64,000 nucleotides of DNA from Altericroceibacterium indicum (GTDB taxonomy: Bacteria; Pseudomonadota; Alphaproteobacteria; Sphingomonadales; Sphingomonadaceae): the NCBI RefSeq assembly GCF_009828105.1, contig NZ_WTYQ01000002.1:124001-188000 (forward strand), in the 5' to 3' direction. How positions within the stretch are numbered: the stretch's first letter is position 1; each line of letters opens with the position of its first letter. Position numbers and translations under genes: made by a program. The notes beneath the pieces were generated by a model. It was not told the DNA's origin and did no database searches. It saw only the letters and a program-made list of their open reading frames with translations. Of this stretch, positions 1 to 9,072 are shown in pieces.

Positions 1-725
1 TTGCGCAAGGAGGACGGCGCGCCTTCCAGTGATGCGTGCTTTTCGCCTTCCAGCGTACGCATTTTGAGCGTGCCCTTGGCCAGTTCATCCAATGTCGCCG
101 CCTGCCCAGCAAAGGCACGCCCGCCATATTGCCACAAATCGCGCGCATTGCCGTTTGCCAGATAGGTTTTCGCCCGTTTGAGCAACACGGGCACACTTTT
201 CAGCCGCCCCTCAAGCTTGGCTGCATCTGAGGCAGAGAGCGGGTAATCATAGGTGAACAGATCGATCACATCAGCGGATGGCCCTTCATGGGCCGGAACA
301 TCACTCTCTTCACCAAAGACAGTGGCAAAATAGGACGGGTCGCGCGCCCAAGGCTGGCGAACGCGCAGATCAAAATCGAGGCCGTTCATTTCCGCTTCGA
401 TCAATTGCGCATCGGCTACATCGCGCTTGCTCCACCCGCTACGGTCGAGATTTTTGAGGCGCGTGCGCATCTGTTCAAGCATGGCGGCTTGGCTATTCAG
501 TGCATCTTGGCTGAAATCGGGTGCGCCATTGAGCCGGGCTGGCTCCGCCACTTCGCGCCAATCATCAAACAGGTTGACCAATGCTGCCGGTGTTGTGCCG
601 GTGTTGGTGGTGGTGCTCATCGCTTCATCCTGCCGCGCCTGCGCCATGGCAGGCGGAGCGATCATAGACCCTAGCGAGAACACTGCAATTCCTGTGGCCC
701 CCAAAGCCAATGCGCGCCTGTTCAT
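1..725 (-). CDS. DUF885 family secreted protein (partial, 3' end outside window)
   Basis: The reading frame opens with ATG at 725-723 and stays open to the left edge, giving about 241 residues; the C-terminus lies outside. The first 30 residues form a signal peptide (basic MNRR start, hydrophobic stretch, AMAQA cleavage site), so the protein is exported. The mature part carries features I associate with DUF885: an LxxDLRVRQPWARDPSYF segment and a later DLWQYGGRAFAGQA segment. These proteins are predicted zinc-dependent hydrolases, often near peptidases, but the metal motif would lie beyond the edge. GGAGG at 733-737 sits inside the end of the aminotransferase gene, and that gene's TAA directly abuts this ATG, so the two are translationally coupled. 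It closes the DUF3830/oxidoreductase/transporter/aminotransferase cluster. The family call is by eye and fairly confident; the substrate is unknown. Confidence 0.75.
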   Translation of the reverse strand, partial: MNRRALALGATGIAVFSLGSMIAPPAMAQARQDEAMSTTTNTGTTPAALVNLFDDWREVAEPARLNGAPDFSQDALNSQAAMLEQMRTRLKNLDRSGWSKRDVADAQLIEAEMNGLDFDLRVRQPWARDPSYFATVFGEESDVPAHEGPSADVIDLFTYDYPLSASDAAKLEGRLKSVPVLLKRAKTYLANGNARDLWQYGGRAFAGQAATLDELAKGTLKMRTLEGEKHASLEGAPSSLR

Positions 726-1934
726 TTACAAAACCTCCCCTGTAAGCTGCCCCTGCGCATCACTTTCGGCCATACTATCAAGCACCCTGCTCATACGCAC
801 CATGGCTTCCTTTACGCGTTCAAGCGGTTCAGAGCCAAAGCATATGCGTAGAAAATGATCACCCGATGGGCCATAAAAGCCGCCTGCCTCCACCACCACA
901 TGCGCCTCTTCCAAAATGCGGGTGGCAAGCTCGGTAGACTGCATATGCGTGCCTGAAATATCAGCCCAGACATAAATCGTGCCTTCCGGTGCAATGCAGT
1001 TCACACCCGGCATAGCATTCAGCGCCGCCACGGCCACATCGCGCTTTTCCCGGTCATCTGCCAGCATGGCCTGCATGGCATCATGTCCATCACGCAGCGC
1101 TGCCAGCCCGCCATATTGAACGAAGGGATTGACGTGAGTGACATCATTGGCGGTGATTTTCAGCATGGCTTTCAGCAATGCTTGCGGCCCGGTGGCATAG
1201 CCCAGCCGCCAGCCATCCATCGCATAGGCCTTGGTGAAGGCGAAAAGCGATATGGTCCGCTCTGCCATGCCCGGCAAAGTTGCGATGCTGATATGCTCGC
1301 CTTCAAAAATGATCTCTTCATAGACTTCGTCAGCGATCACCAGCAGATCATGTGCGATGGCTATGGCGGCAAGGCCTTCCAGCTCTTGGCTTGAATAGAC
1401 CCGGCCTGTGGGGTTGCAGGGATTAATCAGCATAATCGCTTTGGTGCGGTTTGTGATGAAGGGCCGGATCAGATCGGGATTGAGCGCAAAGCCATTTTCC
1501 GCATCAAGTGGAGCGCGCACCACTATGCCGCCTGCCAGTTCAATCTTGCCGACATGCTGGGGATAATATGGCTCCAGCAAAATGACTTCATCGCCCGGAT
1601 TAACGCTCGCCATGATGGCGGCATAGGAACCGTGGGTCAGGCCATTGGTGACCAGAATATCATCTGCCACTGCGGGAATTTTATTATAGCGGTTCAGTTT
1701 TTTGGCCAGTTCTTCACGGAAGATCAGCTCTCCCTGAAGGTCCGAATAATGCACATGGCCTGCACCCAGTGCATCGATTGCCGCCTGCTTGATCAATTCC
1801 GGCGTTTGCTGGCACGGGCGGCCAAACTCCATATGAAATAGCTTCACACCCTGCGCTTCAAGCGCCAGCGCCTTTTCATACATGCCGAAAGATTTAGGCG
1901 TGCCTTCGGTGATCCGGCGGGCCGGGGAAATCAT
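726..1934 (-). CDS. class I/II pyridoxal-phosphate aminotransferase
   Basis: This 402-residue protein is a fold-type I aminotransferase of the AspC/AatA kind that moves amino groups between an amino acid and a 2-oxo acid in the cytoplasm. The NPCNPTG motif lies at about 171-177, the cofactor-binding ADEVYE at 201-206, and the Schiff-base lysine at about K235 within FTKAYAMDGWRLGY, where the following arginine would bind substrate carboxylate. There is no signal peptide. Its ATG overlaps the stop of the upstream transporter gene by 4 bases (ATGA), and its own stop abuts the DUF885 start, so it is part of a tightly coupled operon. With peptidases, an FAD amine oxidoreductase and a transporter around it, a role in degrading imported amino acids or short peptides is likely. 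Its exact substrate cannot be read from sequence. Confidence 0.9.
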   Translation of the reverse strand: MISPARRITEGTPKSFGMYEKALALEAQGVKLFHMEFGRPCQQTPELIKQAAIDALGAGHVHYSDLQGELIFREELAKKLNRYNKIPAVADDILVTNGLTHGSYAAIMASVNPGDEVILLEPYYPQHVGKIELAGGIVVRAPLDAENGFALNPDLIRPFITNRTKAIMLINPCNPTGRVYSSQELEGLAAIAIAHDLLVIADEVYEEIIFEGEHISIATLPGMAERTISLFAFTKAYAMDGWRLGYATGPQALLKAMLKITANDVTHVNPFVQYGGLAALRDGHDAMQAMLADDREKRDVAVAALNAMPGVNCIAPEGTIYVWADISGTHMQSTELATRILEEAHVVVEAGGFYGPSGDHFLRICFGSEPLERVKEAMVRMSRVLDSMAESDAQGQLTGEVL

Positions 1935-2848
1935 AGTGGCTTCTCCATATGGATGCAGGATGGGTCAGCAGGCTTTGCAGCCTTGCGCCGCAGCCATGCC
2001 ACAGCAGGAACGCCGACCAGCATTCCGATAAAAGTGTTGATGATCATCGGCAGCGACATATCGTTGCGATGGAGGAGCGAGACCGCCACAAAGATCGCGG
2101 TCGCTTCCTGCCGGATGATATGTTCCATCGCGATGGCCACCGTTTCTGGCCGGGCTAGGCCGGAGAGGCGAGCGATCAGCAGCGCAAGGCCAAGGTTGGT
2201 GACATTCATCAGCACCACCACACCCATCACAACGCCGAAGGAACTGGCGATCGTGGGCCATTGTTGCACCACGATCATCAGGAAGATCACCACCAGAACC
2301 GCGGTCGATCCGGTTTTGATGATGGGTTGGGCCTGGCCTGCAAAAGTCACCCCAGCCACGCGCCGCGCCAGCATACCGCTGGCCACTGGAAACAGCGTGA
2401 CAGTGAGGATTTTGGAGAAGGAATCCCATACAGGAATGTCCATCTCGGCCCCCTGCCCAAAGATGATCACCAAGGCGAAAGAGGCAATGAATGGCAGCGT
2501 AAAAATGTAAATCAGGCTGACAAACAGACTGAGTGACATCGACAAGGCAACGTTCCCACGTGCGAGGTCTGTCATCAGGTTGGAAAGGATACCGCCGGGG
2601 CATGTCGCCAGCAGGATCAAACCCATCGCGAGGGCTGGCGTTGGTGCCAGCGTCAATGCGTAGAACGCCCCGACCAGCGGCACGAGCACCATCATACTAA
2701 AAGCGCCCAGTAGAAAGGCGCGGGAATGAATGCCGATCCTGCGGAAATCGTCGACCTCAAGCCCCAACCCCATGGAGAACATAATCAGCCAGAGCGACAG
2801 TGGAAGCAGCCAGCTACTGATTATGCTGAAGAGATCTGCCATGTTCAC
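1931..2848 (-). CDS. bile acid:sodium symporter (BASS) family transporter
   Basis: A 305-residue inner-membrane protein made almost entirely of hydrophobic helices, about nine or ten by eye. It has the BASS signature region around residues 70-95 (LATCPGGILSNLMTDLARGN), where the glycine-rich unwound helix binds sodium and substrate, and a second conserved part near EHIIRQEATAIF. Bacterial members carry organic anions with sodium, including bile acids, 2-oxo acids and pantothenate-like compounds. Beside an aminotransferase and an FAD oxidoreductase, a keto acid or carboxylated amino compound is a reasonable guess, but only a guess. It overlaps the aminotransferase by 4 bases and lies 19 bases after the oxidoreductase stop. 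Membrane family is confident; substrate is not. Confidence 0.85.
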   Translation of the reverse strand: MNMADLFSIISSWLLPLSLWLIMFSMGLGLEVDDFRRIGIHSRAFLLGAFSMMVLVPLVGAFYALTLAPTPALAMGLILLATCPGGILSNLMTDLARGNVALSMSLSLFVSLIYIFTLPFIASFALVIIFGQGAEMDIPVWDSFSKILTVTLFPVASGMLARRVAGVTFAGQAQPIIKTGSTAVLVVIFLMIVVQQWPTIASSFGVVMGVVVLMNVTNLGLALLIARLSGLARPETVAIAMEHIIRQEATAIFVAVSLLHRNDMSLPMIINTFIGMLVGVPAVAWLRRKAAKPADPSCIHMEKPL

Positions 2849-2867
2849 TATACCCCTGTGCCCACGC

Positions 2868-4172
2868 CTAAAACCCCAACCGTTGCCGCACTTGCTTGGC
2901 CATCAAGGCCCCTGACATGATCAATGATGGCAGATAACGGGCAATAAGAAATCCGGATATTTTGCGCGGGGGTTGCGGCGTAATGCGTGTACTTCCACCC
3001 CTGCTCATCATCAGCGCAACCTCACGGCCGATCACCGTATTGATTCCCAGGCCACGGCCATTGCAGGCTTGAATGGCGAGCATATTCTCATCCACCCTCA
3101 CCACGCGCGGCAGCAGATCGCTGTTCACTTGCCCCAACCCGCGCCAGACATAATCGAGCTTTACCGGGTGATAATGGGCCAGCATCGCTTTGAGCCGATC
3201 ATTCACCCGCTTTTCGATCATTGCATCGCTGGGATGGCCCTTGGAGGGAAATGCCGTCACCAGACGGTTTCCATCAGCATAGCGAAGGGAAAATACATCG
3301 GCTTCAAGGTCCGTCAGCGCATGGCGCTGAGGTAGAATTTCCGCCCGCATTGCGGCGCTGAGCGGCTGAGTCGCCACTTCAATGACCGGCAAAGGCAAAG
3401 TCGTGCCCGCCAAATTGCGATGCAACACGCCATTGCCGCCATTGGCTGCGAGCAGCACTTTGGAGGCACGAATATCGCCCTGTGCAGTGAGAACCTTCCA
3501 GCCATCGCCATTGCGTTCAATTGAGGCAACCTTGCTGCCTTCAAATATGCGCGCCCCCGCGAGCTGCGCCTGTCTGGCCAAACCCTGCACACAGGCCAGC
3601 GGGTCGAGCATTCCGCCACTTGTATCGAGCAGAGCGGCCGCATAGCCTTTGCAGCCTGTAAGGCCTTCAGTCTCTTTGAAATCCAGAATCCTGAGGTCAG
3701 ATCGATAGGGCAGCCATTGCTGCTGAATGTCCTGAAGCTCACGGAATGCATGGCGGGATGTAGACGGCGCAATGAAGCCACTCTGCTCCGCCCCGCACTC
3801 CACGCCTAATCGATCAAGCAGGTCAAACAGATAGTCTCCGCTCTCCGCCACAAGTTTGAGGATGCCCTCACCGGCTTCACGGCCAAGCTTTGCCAACACC
3901 TGATCAGGGGTTGTACGTACCAATTGAGGAGCAACTACTCCGGCACTCGCCAGTGCAGCCCCTGAACCAATATGGTCTGCTTCAACCAGCACGACATCGG
4001 CACCAGCTTGCGCCAGATGCAGGGCCGAAGAGACACCCGCAAGTCCACCACCAATGATCGCAATATCAGCGCTGACGCTGTCCATCAGCGCCGCATGAGA
4101 CGGCGCGTCAGGAGCGACGCTCGCCCACAGGAACTGCCCCTTGTTTTGAATGGCGGACGACCGGCTCAGCAT
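2868..4172 (-). CDS. FAD-dependent amine/amino-acid oxidoreductase (DAO family)
   Basis: A 434-residue flavoprotein of the D-amino-acid-oxidase/dehydrogenase superfamily. The dinucleotide-binding motif GGGLAG is at about 41-46, followed by a strand ending in an acidic residue (VVLVEAD). A second FAD-contacting segment, NGRGLGINTVIGRE, is near the C-terminus. The family oxidises C-N bonds of amino acids or amines such as D-amino acids, glycine, sarcosine or proline derivatives. An upstream in-frame ATG at 4229 exists, but I chose 4172 because it forms a TGATG junction with the preceding DUF3830 stop and removes a poor 19-residue lead. No signal peptide is evident. In this cluster it could generate a 2-oxo acid or process an unusual amino acid; the substrate is undetermined. 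Confidence 0.85.
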   Translation of the reverse strand: MLSRSSAIQNKGQFLWASVAPDAPSHAALMDSVSADIAIIGGGLAGVSSALHLAQAGADVVLVEADHIGSGAALASAGVVAPQLVRTTPDQVLAKLGREAGEGILKLVAESGDYLFDLLDRLGVECGAEQSGFIAPSTSRHAFRELQDIQQQWLPYRSDLRILDFKETEGLTGCKGYAAALLDTSGGMLDPLACVQGLARQAQLAGARIFEGSKVASIERNGDGWKVLTAQGDIRASKVLLAANGGNGVLHRNLAGTTLPLPVIEVATQPLSAAMRAEILPQRHALTDLEADVFSLRYADGNRLVTAFPSKGHPSDAMIEKRVNDRLKAMLAHYHPVKLDYVWRGLGQVNSDLLPRVVRVDENMLAIQACNGRGLGINTVIGREVALMMSRGGSTRITPQPPRKISGFLIARYLPSLIMSGALMAKQVRQRLGF

Positions 4173-4657
4173 CAAACGTCGCGCGCAATGGTAATCGCGC
4201 ATTCTCCGGTTCGGCGGATGGCAGAACACCCTGCCGCAAGAGCACCTCGGTCTTCATCCAGCACACGGGCGCAGATATTGCCCATGATCCAGCCCATCGG
4301 CATCAGCAGACGCCCGCCATCCCCATAAAAAAGCCCCACGTCCACAAGGTCAAAAGGCGGGCCATCGCGCCATGTTCCCTTAGGAGCGCAGACCAGCGCA
4401 ATATCGCCAGCGCGTGGATAGCTGGTGGCATTTTCGGCAGGGACTGCGGCCAGATCGCAATCGGGAAGCGCCTTTGCGCCATCAATCGGAATAGAGATTT
4501 CCGGCCCGGTCCACATCGCATGGATCGCGTGGAAAGCCTTGCCTGCTCCAGCCAGATCCCAAAGCACCTGAGCATTATGCGGGGCAACATCATCAAGCAA
4601 TTGCGCACGAACATTCAGGCCCGAGCGCTGTTCAGTAAAAACTACGATCCGCTTCAT
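4172..4657 (-). CDS. DUF3830 family protein
   Basis: A 161-residue soluble protein resembling DUF3830, a small cyclophilin-like fold family of unknown reaction. The sequence opens with a strand (MKRIVVFTE), then AQLLDDVAPHNAQVLWDLA, a HAIHAMWTGPEISIPI segment, and a YPRAGDIALV segment, in the usual order for the family. The frame extends upstream to 4723, but MKRIVVF at 4657 is the natural N-terminus; ATG at 4669 is an alternative, and no strong ribosome site decides it. It is the first gene of a five-gene minus-strand cluster and shares a TGATG junction with the oxidoreductase. A near-consensus promoter with an embedded box of the shared operator lies just upstream. DUF3830 genes are reported near amino-acid catabolism genes, which fits, but no activity is assigned. 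Confidence 0.7.
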   Translation of the reverse strand: MKRIVVFTEQRSGLNVRAQLLDDVAPHNAQVLWDLAGAGKAFHAIHAMWTGPEISIPIDGAKALPDCDLAAVPAENATSYPRAGDIALVCAPKGTWRDGPPFDLVDVGLFYGDGGRLLMPMGWIMGNICARVLDEDRGALAAGCSAIRRTGECAITIARDV

Positions 4658-4700
4658 ACTATCGACCATCCAGCCCCACATTCTATTACGTGAATAATCA

Positions 4701-4730
4701 CGCGATATTGGTTGCGATAACACCTGTCAA
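4701..4730 (-). promoter_or_regulatory. promoter with overlapping operator box (site A) for the DUF3830 cluster
   Basis: On the minus strand, TTGACA (4730-4725) is followed by a 17-base spacer and TATCGC (4707-4702), a good sigma-70-type promoter. The plus strand at 4701-4713 reads CGCGATATTGGTT and covers this -10. The same 13-mer, with one T/C difference, occurs at 6948-6960 and 15463-15475. A repressor bound here would block RNA polymerase. Just upstream of the gene, CGTGA-N4-TCACG (4689-4702 region) adds an inverted repeat. Function is inferred from position and repetition. Confidence 0.5.
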
Positions 4731-4764
4731 ATAAATGATGTCACAACACGCCTAAATCCGCGCT

Positions 4765-6906
4765 CTATTGGCCTTCTGGCTGCAATTTAGCGTCGAAAAA
4801 ATCTGCCAGTGCATGAAAGGCAAAGCGGGTCGTGGCACCATCATGCATATCCCATGCATGGCCCACCCCCGGCAGGGTTACGAGGTTGAACCGCTTGCCC
4901 TGCTGGATCATCTTTTCAGCCAGCGCCATCGTATCGGCATAGAGGACCACTTCATCCTTGGTGCCGTGGATGATAGTCAACGGGTCTTCCAGTCCGGCAC
5001 TTTGGTAATAAGCCGATTGGCGTTCATAACCTTCAGGGAACCCTTCCCCTTCCGGCGCACCCATAATCCATTCCTGCTCAGGATAGGCATGGAAGACATT
5101 GCTCGCCGGTGCGCCTGCCACGCCAGCAGCATAAAAACCGGGCTTTTTGAACACAGACATCAGCGTCATCAGCCCACCATAGCTTGAGCCCCAAATGCCA
5201 ATCCGGTCAGCATCGGCAATGCCTTGGCTGATAAGATATTTCGCCCCATCCTGAATATCATCAATGTCCAGCGAACCGTAACTGAGGTGCATCGGCGCGT
5301 TCCATTTGGCCCCGCGGCCAAAGCTACCGCGAATTTCCGGCTGCAGGACAATATAACCACGCGAAACCAGGTTCTGGTCCAGCCCCCATGTGGGATGGGC
5401 AGAACGGCCACCCCATTGGTTGCGCAAACCATCAGAATAGACCGAGCCTACAATCACCGGATAGGGACGCCCCGGATCATAATCAGGCGGCAACATCATC
5501 CGCGCCCGGAGCGGTGCGCCATCCACATGGCTGGTATAATCCACATAGCGGACCTGCGCCCAATGCACCTTGTCAAACTCCGGCAGTGGCGAGTGGGTGA
5601 TTTGCGCCACCGCCCCACTGGCATCACTTTTGCCAATATAGAGATCAGGCGGGGTCACATCATCGCTGAAACGGTCAGCAAAGCGGGCGAAGTCTGGCCC
5701 GAAGACGGGTTCATGCGTTCCAGGCCGTGGCATGACCGGGGTAATTTTCCCGCCCGATAAGCCGACGCGATACCAATTGCGATTTTCGAGCCCATCGCGG
5801 GAGGATTCAAAATAGACCTCTCCATCATCAGGATCGAGGCGAAAGGATGCAATTTCCCAAGCCCCGCTCGTGATGGCGCGTGGCTTGGCCATAGGCCGGT
5901 CAATCCGATAAAGCTGGTTGAAGCCATCATCATCGAGCAGCGTAATCAGGCCCTTGCCATCGGGTGCCCATGCAGTCTGCCAATCCGGCCTGATCTGTGA
6001 ATCGTCATGATTACGATAGAATGGGGTGCGCTTGCCGCTGGCCAGATCATAAACATCAATCGCGTGATCCTTGATCATGAGATCGCTGCTATCGAGGAAA
6101 AGCTGCTTGCCATCAGGTGTCAGGCCAAAGCTCCACACCTGATCCTGATCATTGCCTCGCATGACCAAAGCGCTGGTGCCAGTCTGCACATCGAATGTGC
6201 CAATGTGATAGGCAATATTATGCGCATCACCGGGAAAGGCACGCGACACTACATCGCGATGGGGTTCACCCCCGGCGTCATAGGCGATTTCGACAAGCCG
6301 CGTCTGGCGCATATCGGATAGGAGATAAGCCAGACGGCTGGTGCTGCCGGCCCATTCATAGCGCTCCACATTGACCTTGGGTTCAGTGGGCACCGCCAGA
6401 TAGGGCGCATCGCCTGCCCCACTGGCGAGCCACAGGCCCTTGTCAGCCACAAACGCAAGATACTTTCCATCGGAAGACAGAGCCAATTGCCGGACATTGG
6501 CAGGCGCGCCGCTGATCTTTTGCGGCATTCCATTCTCATTCAAGCGATAGAGCGCCCCGCCCAGCACAAAGGCGATTGAGCCATCGCTCAGGAATGCGGC
6601 CTCGCTCACTCCGGAAGATGGGGCGCCTTCGATATCTGCAAGTGATGTCAGCTTTGTCTTCTTGCCAGACTGCACATCATAGAGCCAGACATCACGAAAC
6701 GGGCGTCCTTCATCATTCCATAAAAAGGTCAGTCTGGTGCCACTGGCATCCCAGACATAGCCTTCCGGGGATGTGCCGATGATGCTGGTATCACCGTAAA
6801 GCGCGTCAATGGAAAGCGCCTGAGCATGGGCGGGCGTAGCATTCACAGCGGCCAGCCCAAGCCCCAAACCCGCCACCAATGCAGTTTTTTGCAGAAAGCC
6901 CAGCAT
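4765..6906 (-). CDS. S9 family prolyl oligopeptidase / dipeptidyl-peptidase-like
   Basis: A 713-residue exported serine peptidase. After a signal peptide (MLGFLQK, hydrophobic core, TPAHAQA) comes a beta-propeller region (about 30-440) with WD40-like strands such as VWDASGTRLTFLWND, then an alpha/beta-hydrolase domain. The nucleophile is about S575 in GSSYGG; the Asp is in IIHGTKDEVV and the His in LPGVGHAWD. S9 enzymes cut small peptides, often after proline, with the propeller restricting access. The frame opens earlier (6996), but I chose ATG at 6906 because GGGGAA lies at a good distance and the signal peptide then starts cleanly; ATG 6918 is also possible. It is divergent from the MarR gene, with operator site B between them, and is likely periplasmic in the peptide locus. 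Confidence 0.9.
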   Translation of the reverse strand: MLGFLQKTALVAGLGLGLAAVNATPAHAQALSIDALYGDTSIIGTSPEGYVWDASGTRLTFLWNDEGRPFRDVWLYDVQSGKKTKLTSLADIEGAPSSGVSEAAFLSDGSIAFVLGGALYRLNENGMPQKISGAPANVRQLALSSDGKYLAFVADKGLWLASGAGDAPYLAVPTEPKVNVERYEWAGSTSRLAYLLSDMRQTRLVEIAYDAGGEPHRDVVSRAFPGDAHNIAYHIGTFDVQTGTSALVMRGNDQDQVWSFGLTPDGKQLFLDSSDLMIKDHAIDVYDLASGKRTPFYRNHDDSQIRPDWQTAWAPDGKGLITLLDDDGFNQLYRIDRPMAKPRAITSGAWEIASFRLDPDDGEVYFESSRDGLENRNWYRVGLSGGKITPVMPRPGTHEPVFGPDFARFADRFSDDVTPPDLYIGKSDASGAVAQITHSPLPEFDKVHWAQVRYVDYTSHVDGAPLRARMMLPPDYDPGRPYPVIVGSVYSDGLRNQWGGRSAHPTWGLDQNLVSRGYIVLQPEIRGSFGRGAKWNAPMHLSYGSLDIDDIQDGAKYLISQGIADADRIGIWGSSYGGLMTLMSVFKKPGFYAAGVAGAPASNVFHAYPEQEWIMGAPEGEGFPEGYERQSAYYQSAGLEDPLTIIHGTKDEVVLYADTMALAEKMIQQGKRFNLVTLPGVGHAWDMHDGATTRFAFHALADFFDAKLQPEGQ

Positions 6907-6940
6907 CAAATTCCCCATCTGACTTGCGATCGTCGCAATG

Positions 6941-6963
6941 AATATATAACCAATATCACGTGA
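6941..6963. promoter_or_regulatory. operator box (site B) between S9 peptidase and marR
   Basis: Read on the minus strand this is TCACGTGATATTGGTTATA, containing the 13-mer CGTGATATTGGTT (6948-6960). The 13-mer is identical to that at 15463-15475 and one base off that at 4701-4713. It lies in the only non-coding gap between the divergent S9 and MarR genes, the usual place for an autoregulatory MarR site. Binding by that MarR protein is inference. Confidence 0.5.
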
Positions 6964-7082
6964 AAAAGAATATTGTAAACCTTGCCAGCCGGGCATTCCC
7001 GCTGTTGGCTACAGAGCAAAGTTGAGGCATGGCACTTAGGAATGTAATCTGGCCAGACGTGCAGGAAATGGAGCCAAGCGCT

Positions 7083-7556
7083 ATGCCCAAAAAGGCGATT
7101 TATGATCCGGGACAAGCTGGCTTCAAGCTGGTCAATTCGCCCTTCTATCTGATGGCCCATGCCGATCATAAATATCATGAAGATATGGATGAAGTGCTGG
7201 CCAAACGCGGCATGTCCAAATCGATCTACCGGATCATGACCGTACTGCGTGAAACTGAACCTGCCAGCATCGGCCAGATCACCGAAGGGGCTTTGCTCAA
7301 ACGCTCTACCGTCAGCCGGATTGTCGATCGTATGATCGAAAATGGCTTCGTGGTGACAGAGCCAGACGCAGAAGATGCGCGGATCACACAGGTCAGCCTG
7401 ACGCCAGCCGGTCACGCCCAGCTCCGCGAAATGACCCCGGTGGTCAATCGCCAGTTCATTCGGGCAACAAACGGCATTCCGCCAGAAGACCTGGCACAAT
7501 TGGTGAAGACGTTGCAGAAAATCGGTGAAAACCTCAGCAAGTCACCCATTGAATAA
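7083..7556 (+). CDS. MarR family transcriptional regulator
   Basis: A 157-residue DNA-binding regulator. The winged-helix core shows MSKSIYRIMTVLRE, then IGQITEGALLKRSTVSRIVDRMIENGFV as the helix-turn-helix, then the wing with the family DARITQVSLTPAG (D-x-R signature). MarR proteins usually bind palindromic operators as dimers and release DNA on binding small, often phenolic or peptide-derived ligands. An in-frame ATG at 7029 precedes it, but the ATG at 7083 has GGAG nine bases upstream and gives the more usual N-terminus. Being divergent from the S9 peptidase, with the repeated box in the gap, it is the best candidate regulator for the surrounding peptide-use genes. Ligand and operator contact are not shown by sequence. 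Confidence 0.88.
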   Translation: MPKKAIYDPGQAGFKLVNSPFYLMAHADHKYHEDMDEVLAKRGMSKSIYRIMTVLRETEPASIGQITEGALLKRSTVSRIVDRMIENGFVVTEPDAEDARITQVSLTPAGHAQLREMTPVVNRQFIRATNGIPPEDLAQLVKTLQKIGENLSKSPIE

Positions 7557-7601
7557 AGGGATGAGGAGCCGCCCTTGAAAGCGGTGCCCCCCCCTTCACC
7601 G

Positions 7602-9047
7602 TCACTGCCCGATATCGCGTAGCAGGTGATCCCAATAATCGAGTTCCTTATAATAGGAATCGAGCCTGATCCGCTCATCAATACCATGCGCTCGCGCATC
7701 ATCGGGCATCACCCGGCCAAGACTGCCAGCGCCATAAGTTGGAATTCCGGCACTGCGATATTCGCGCCCTTCAGTTCCCCCCGATGACATCACCGGTTCG
7801 AGTTTAGCACCCTCATAGGTTACGTTCAGTGCACTTTGTAACGGTGTGAACACATCATCACGTAAGGGCGAAACCGGGCTTTCGACAGGAATCTCGTCCC
7901 CCAGCTTAACCGTAATCTTCGGATTGTTAACCGCCTGCTCCAGCTTCAGCCTGACGGATTCCACTGATGTTCCGGGCATAATCCGGCAATTCACTGTGGC
8001 ATTGGCATTTTGTGGCAGGGCATTTTCAGCATTGCCCGCATCAAGCATCGTTGCCACACAAGTGGTCCATAATACATTGCTGACCGTGGGGTATTTGCGC
8101 GCGATGCTTTGCGCTTTTTCATTTGTCGGATCGGTCAAAAGAACCCGCAAAGCCTCCGCAATTTCGCCACTTTCAGTCTGCGAAGATTTCTCCACCATAG
8201 CGCGGGTGATATCGTTGAACTCGACAGGAAAATGCAGTGCCTGAACGCCAATCAGGGCATGGGCCAGATCATAAATCGCATTGTCTTCACGCGGCACTGA
8301 ACTGTGCCCGCCGGAATTTTTCGCAGAGATAATAAAGGTGGCATACGTCTTTTCAGCCGCCTGCATTCCGAACGCTACCGGCTTGCCATCCGCAGTAATT
8401 TCACCGCCTCCAGCATCAGAATTCAGCGCAAATTCCGACCGTGAAACAAGCGGGTCGGCGATAATGGCCCGGGTGGTCATCATACCGGTTTCTTCATCAC
8501 CTGAAAAAGCCAGCAACAGATCACGCTGAGGGGTCCAGCCTTCACGCTTCAACCGCGCAAATGTGGAAACCAGAACAGCTACGCCGAACTTGTTATCCTG
8601 CGTCCCACGCCCGTAAAGATAACCATCTTTGACCACTGGTTCATAAGGGTCGGTCTGCCAATTGTCTGGCACCGCCCCCACTACGTCCATATGGGCAAGC
8701 AAAGCCACCGGTTTTGCCGCAGGATCGCGCCCTTCATAGCGGACGATGAGGCCCACCAAGGTTTCATCACCATCTTTCACCGGTACACGGCGGATCGCAT
8801 CCTTGGGGAAGCCTGCGTCGATCAGCTTCCCTTCAATCACATCAATCAGCTTTGGCATATTGCCGCTGCCTTTGAAGGTTGGGATGGCAACCAGTTCTTC
8901 CAACAAGTTCAGCGCATCAGCCTTATCCTGCTGCCCGGCGTGCCATGCGGCTGGCACTTTGTCCGCTGCAAAGGCTGGCCCCGCGCCGCCTATCATCAAT
9001 GACAGCGCGCAGGCTGCAAGAGGTGCCTGGAATAAAGATCTGGTCAC
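7602..9047 (-). CDS. M20 family metallopeptidase (secreted)
   Basis: A 481-residue di-zinc peptidase of the M20/M25/M40 family. A signal peptide (basic MTRS, hydrophobic core, PAFAAD) covers the first 28 residues. Metal ligands are visible: H119 and D121 in LLAHMDVV, the bridging Asp about 151 in GRGTQDNK, and the catalytic-base and ligand glutamates at about 185-186 in SGDEETG. A further ligand His is likely in DARAHGIDER near the C-terminus. The dimerisation or lid domain lies between about 220 and 345. M20 enzymes remove single residues or split dipeptides, completing breakdown begun by endo- and dipeptidyl-peptidases. It sits downstream of the TonB receptor on the same strand, separated by two hairpins. 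A periplasmic carboxypeptidase or dipeptidase role is likely. Confidence 0.92.
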   Translation of the reverse strand: MTRSLFQAPLAACALSLMIGGAGPAFAADKVPAAWHAGQQDKADALNLLEELVAIPTFKGSGNMPKLIDVIEGKLIDAGFPKDAIRRVPVKDGDETLVGLIVRYEGRDPAAKPVALLAHMDVVGAVPDNWQTDPYEPVVKDGYLYGRGTQDNKFGVAVLVSTFARLKREGWTPQRDLLLAFSGDEETGMMTTRAIIADPLVSRSEFALNSDAGGGEITADGKPVAFGMQAAEKTYATFIISAKNSGGHSSVPREDNAIYDLAHALIGVQALHFPVEFNDITRAMVEKSSQTESGEIAEALRVLLTDPTNEKAQSIARKYPTVSNVLWTTCVATMLDAGNAENALPQNANATVNCRIMPGTSVESVRLKLEQAVNNPKITVKLGDEIPVESPVSPLRDDVFTPLQSALNVTYEGAKLEPVMSSGGTEGREYRSAGIPTYGAGSLGRVMPDDARAHGIDERIRLDSYYKELDYWDHLLRDIGQ

Positions 9048-9072
9048 GAATACCCCCTTTTGAAAACGCCAA

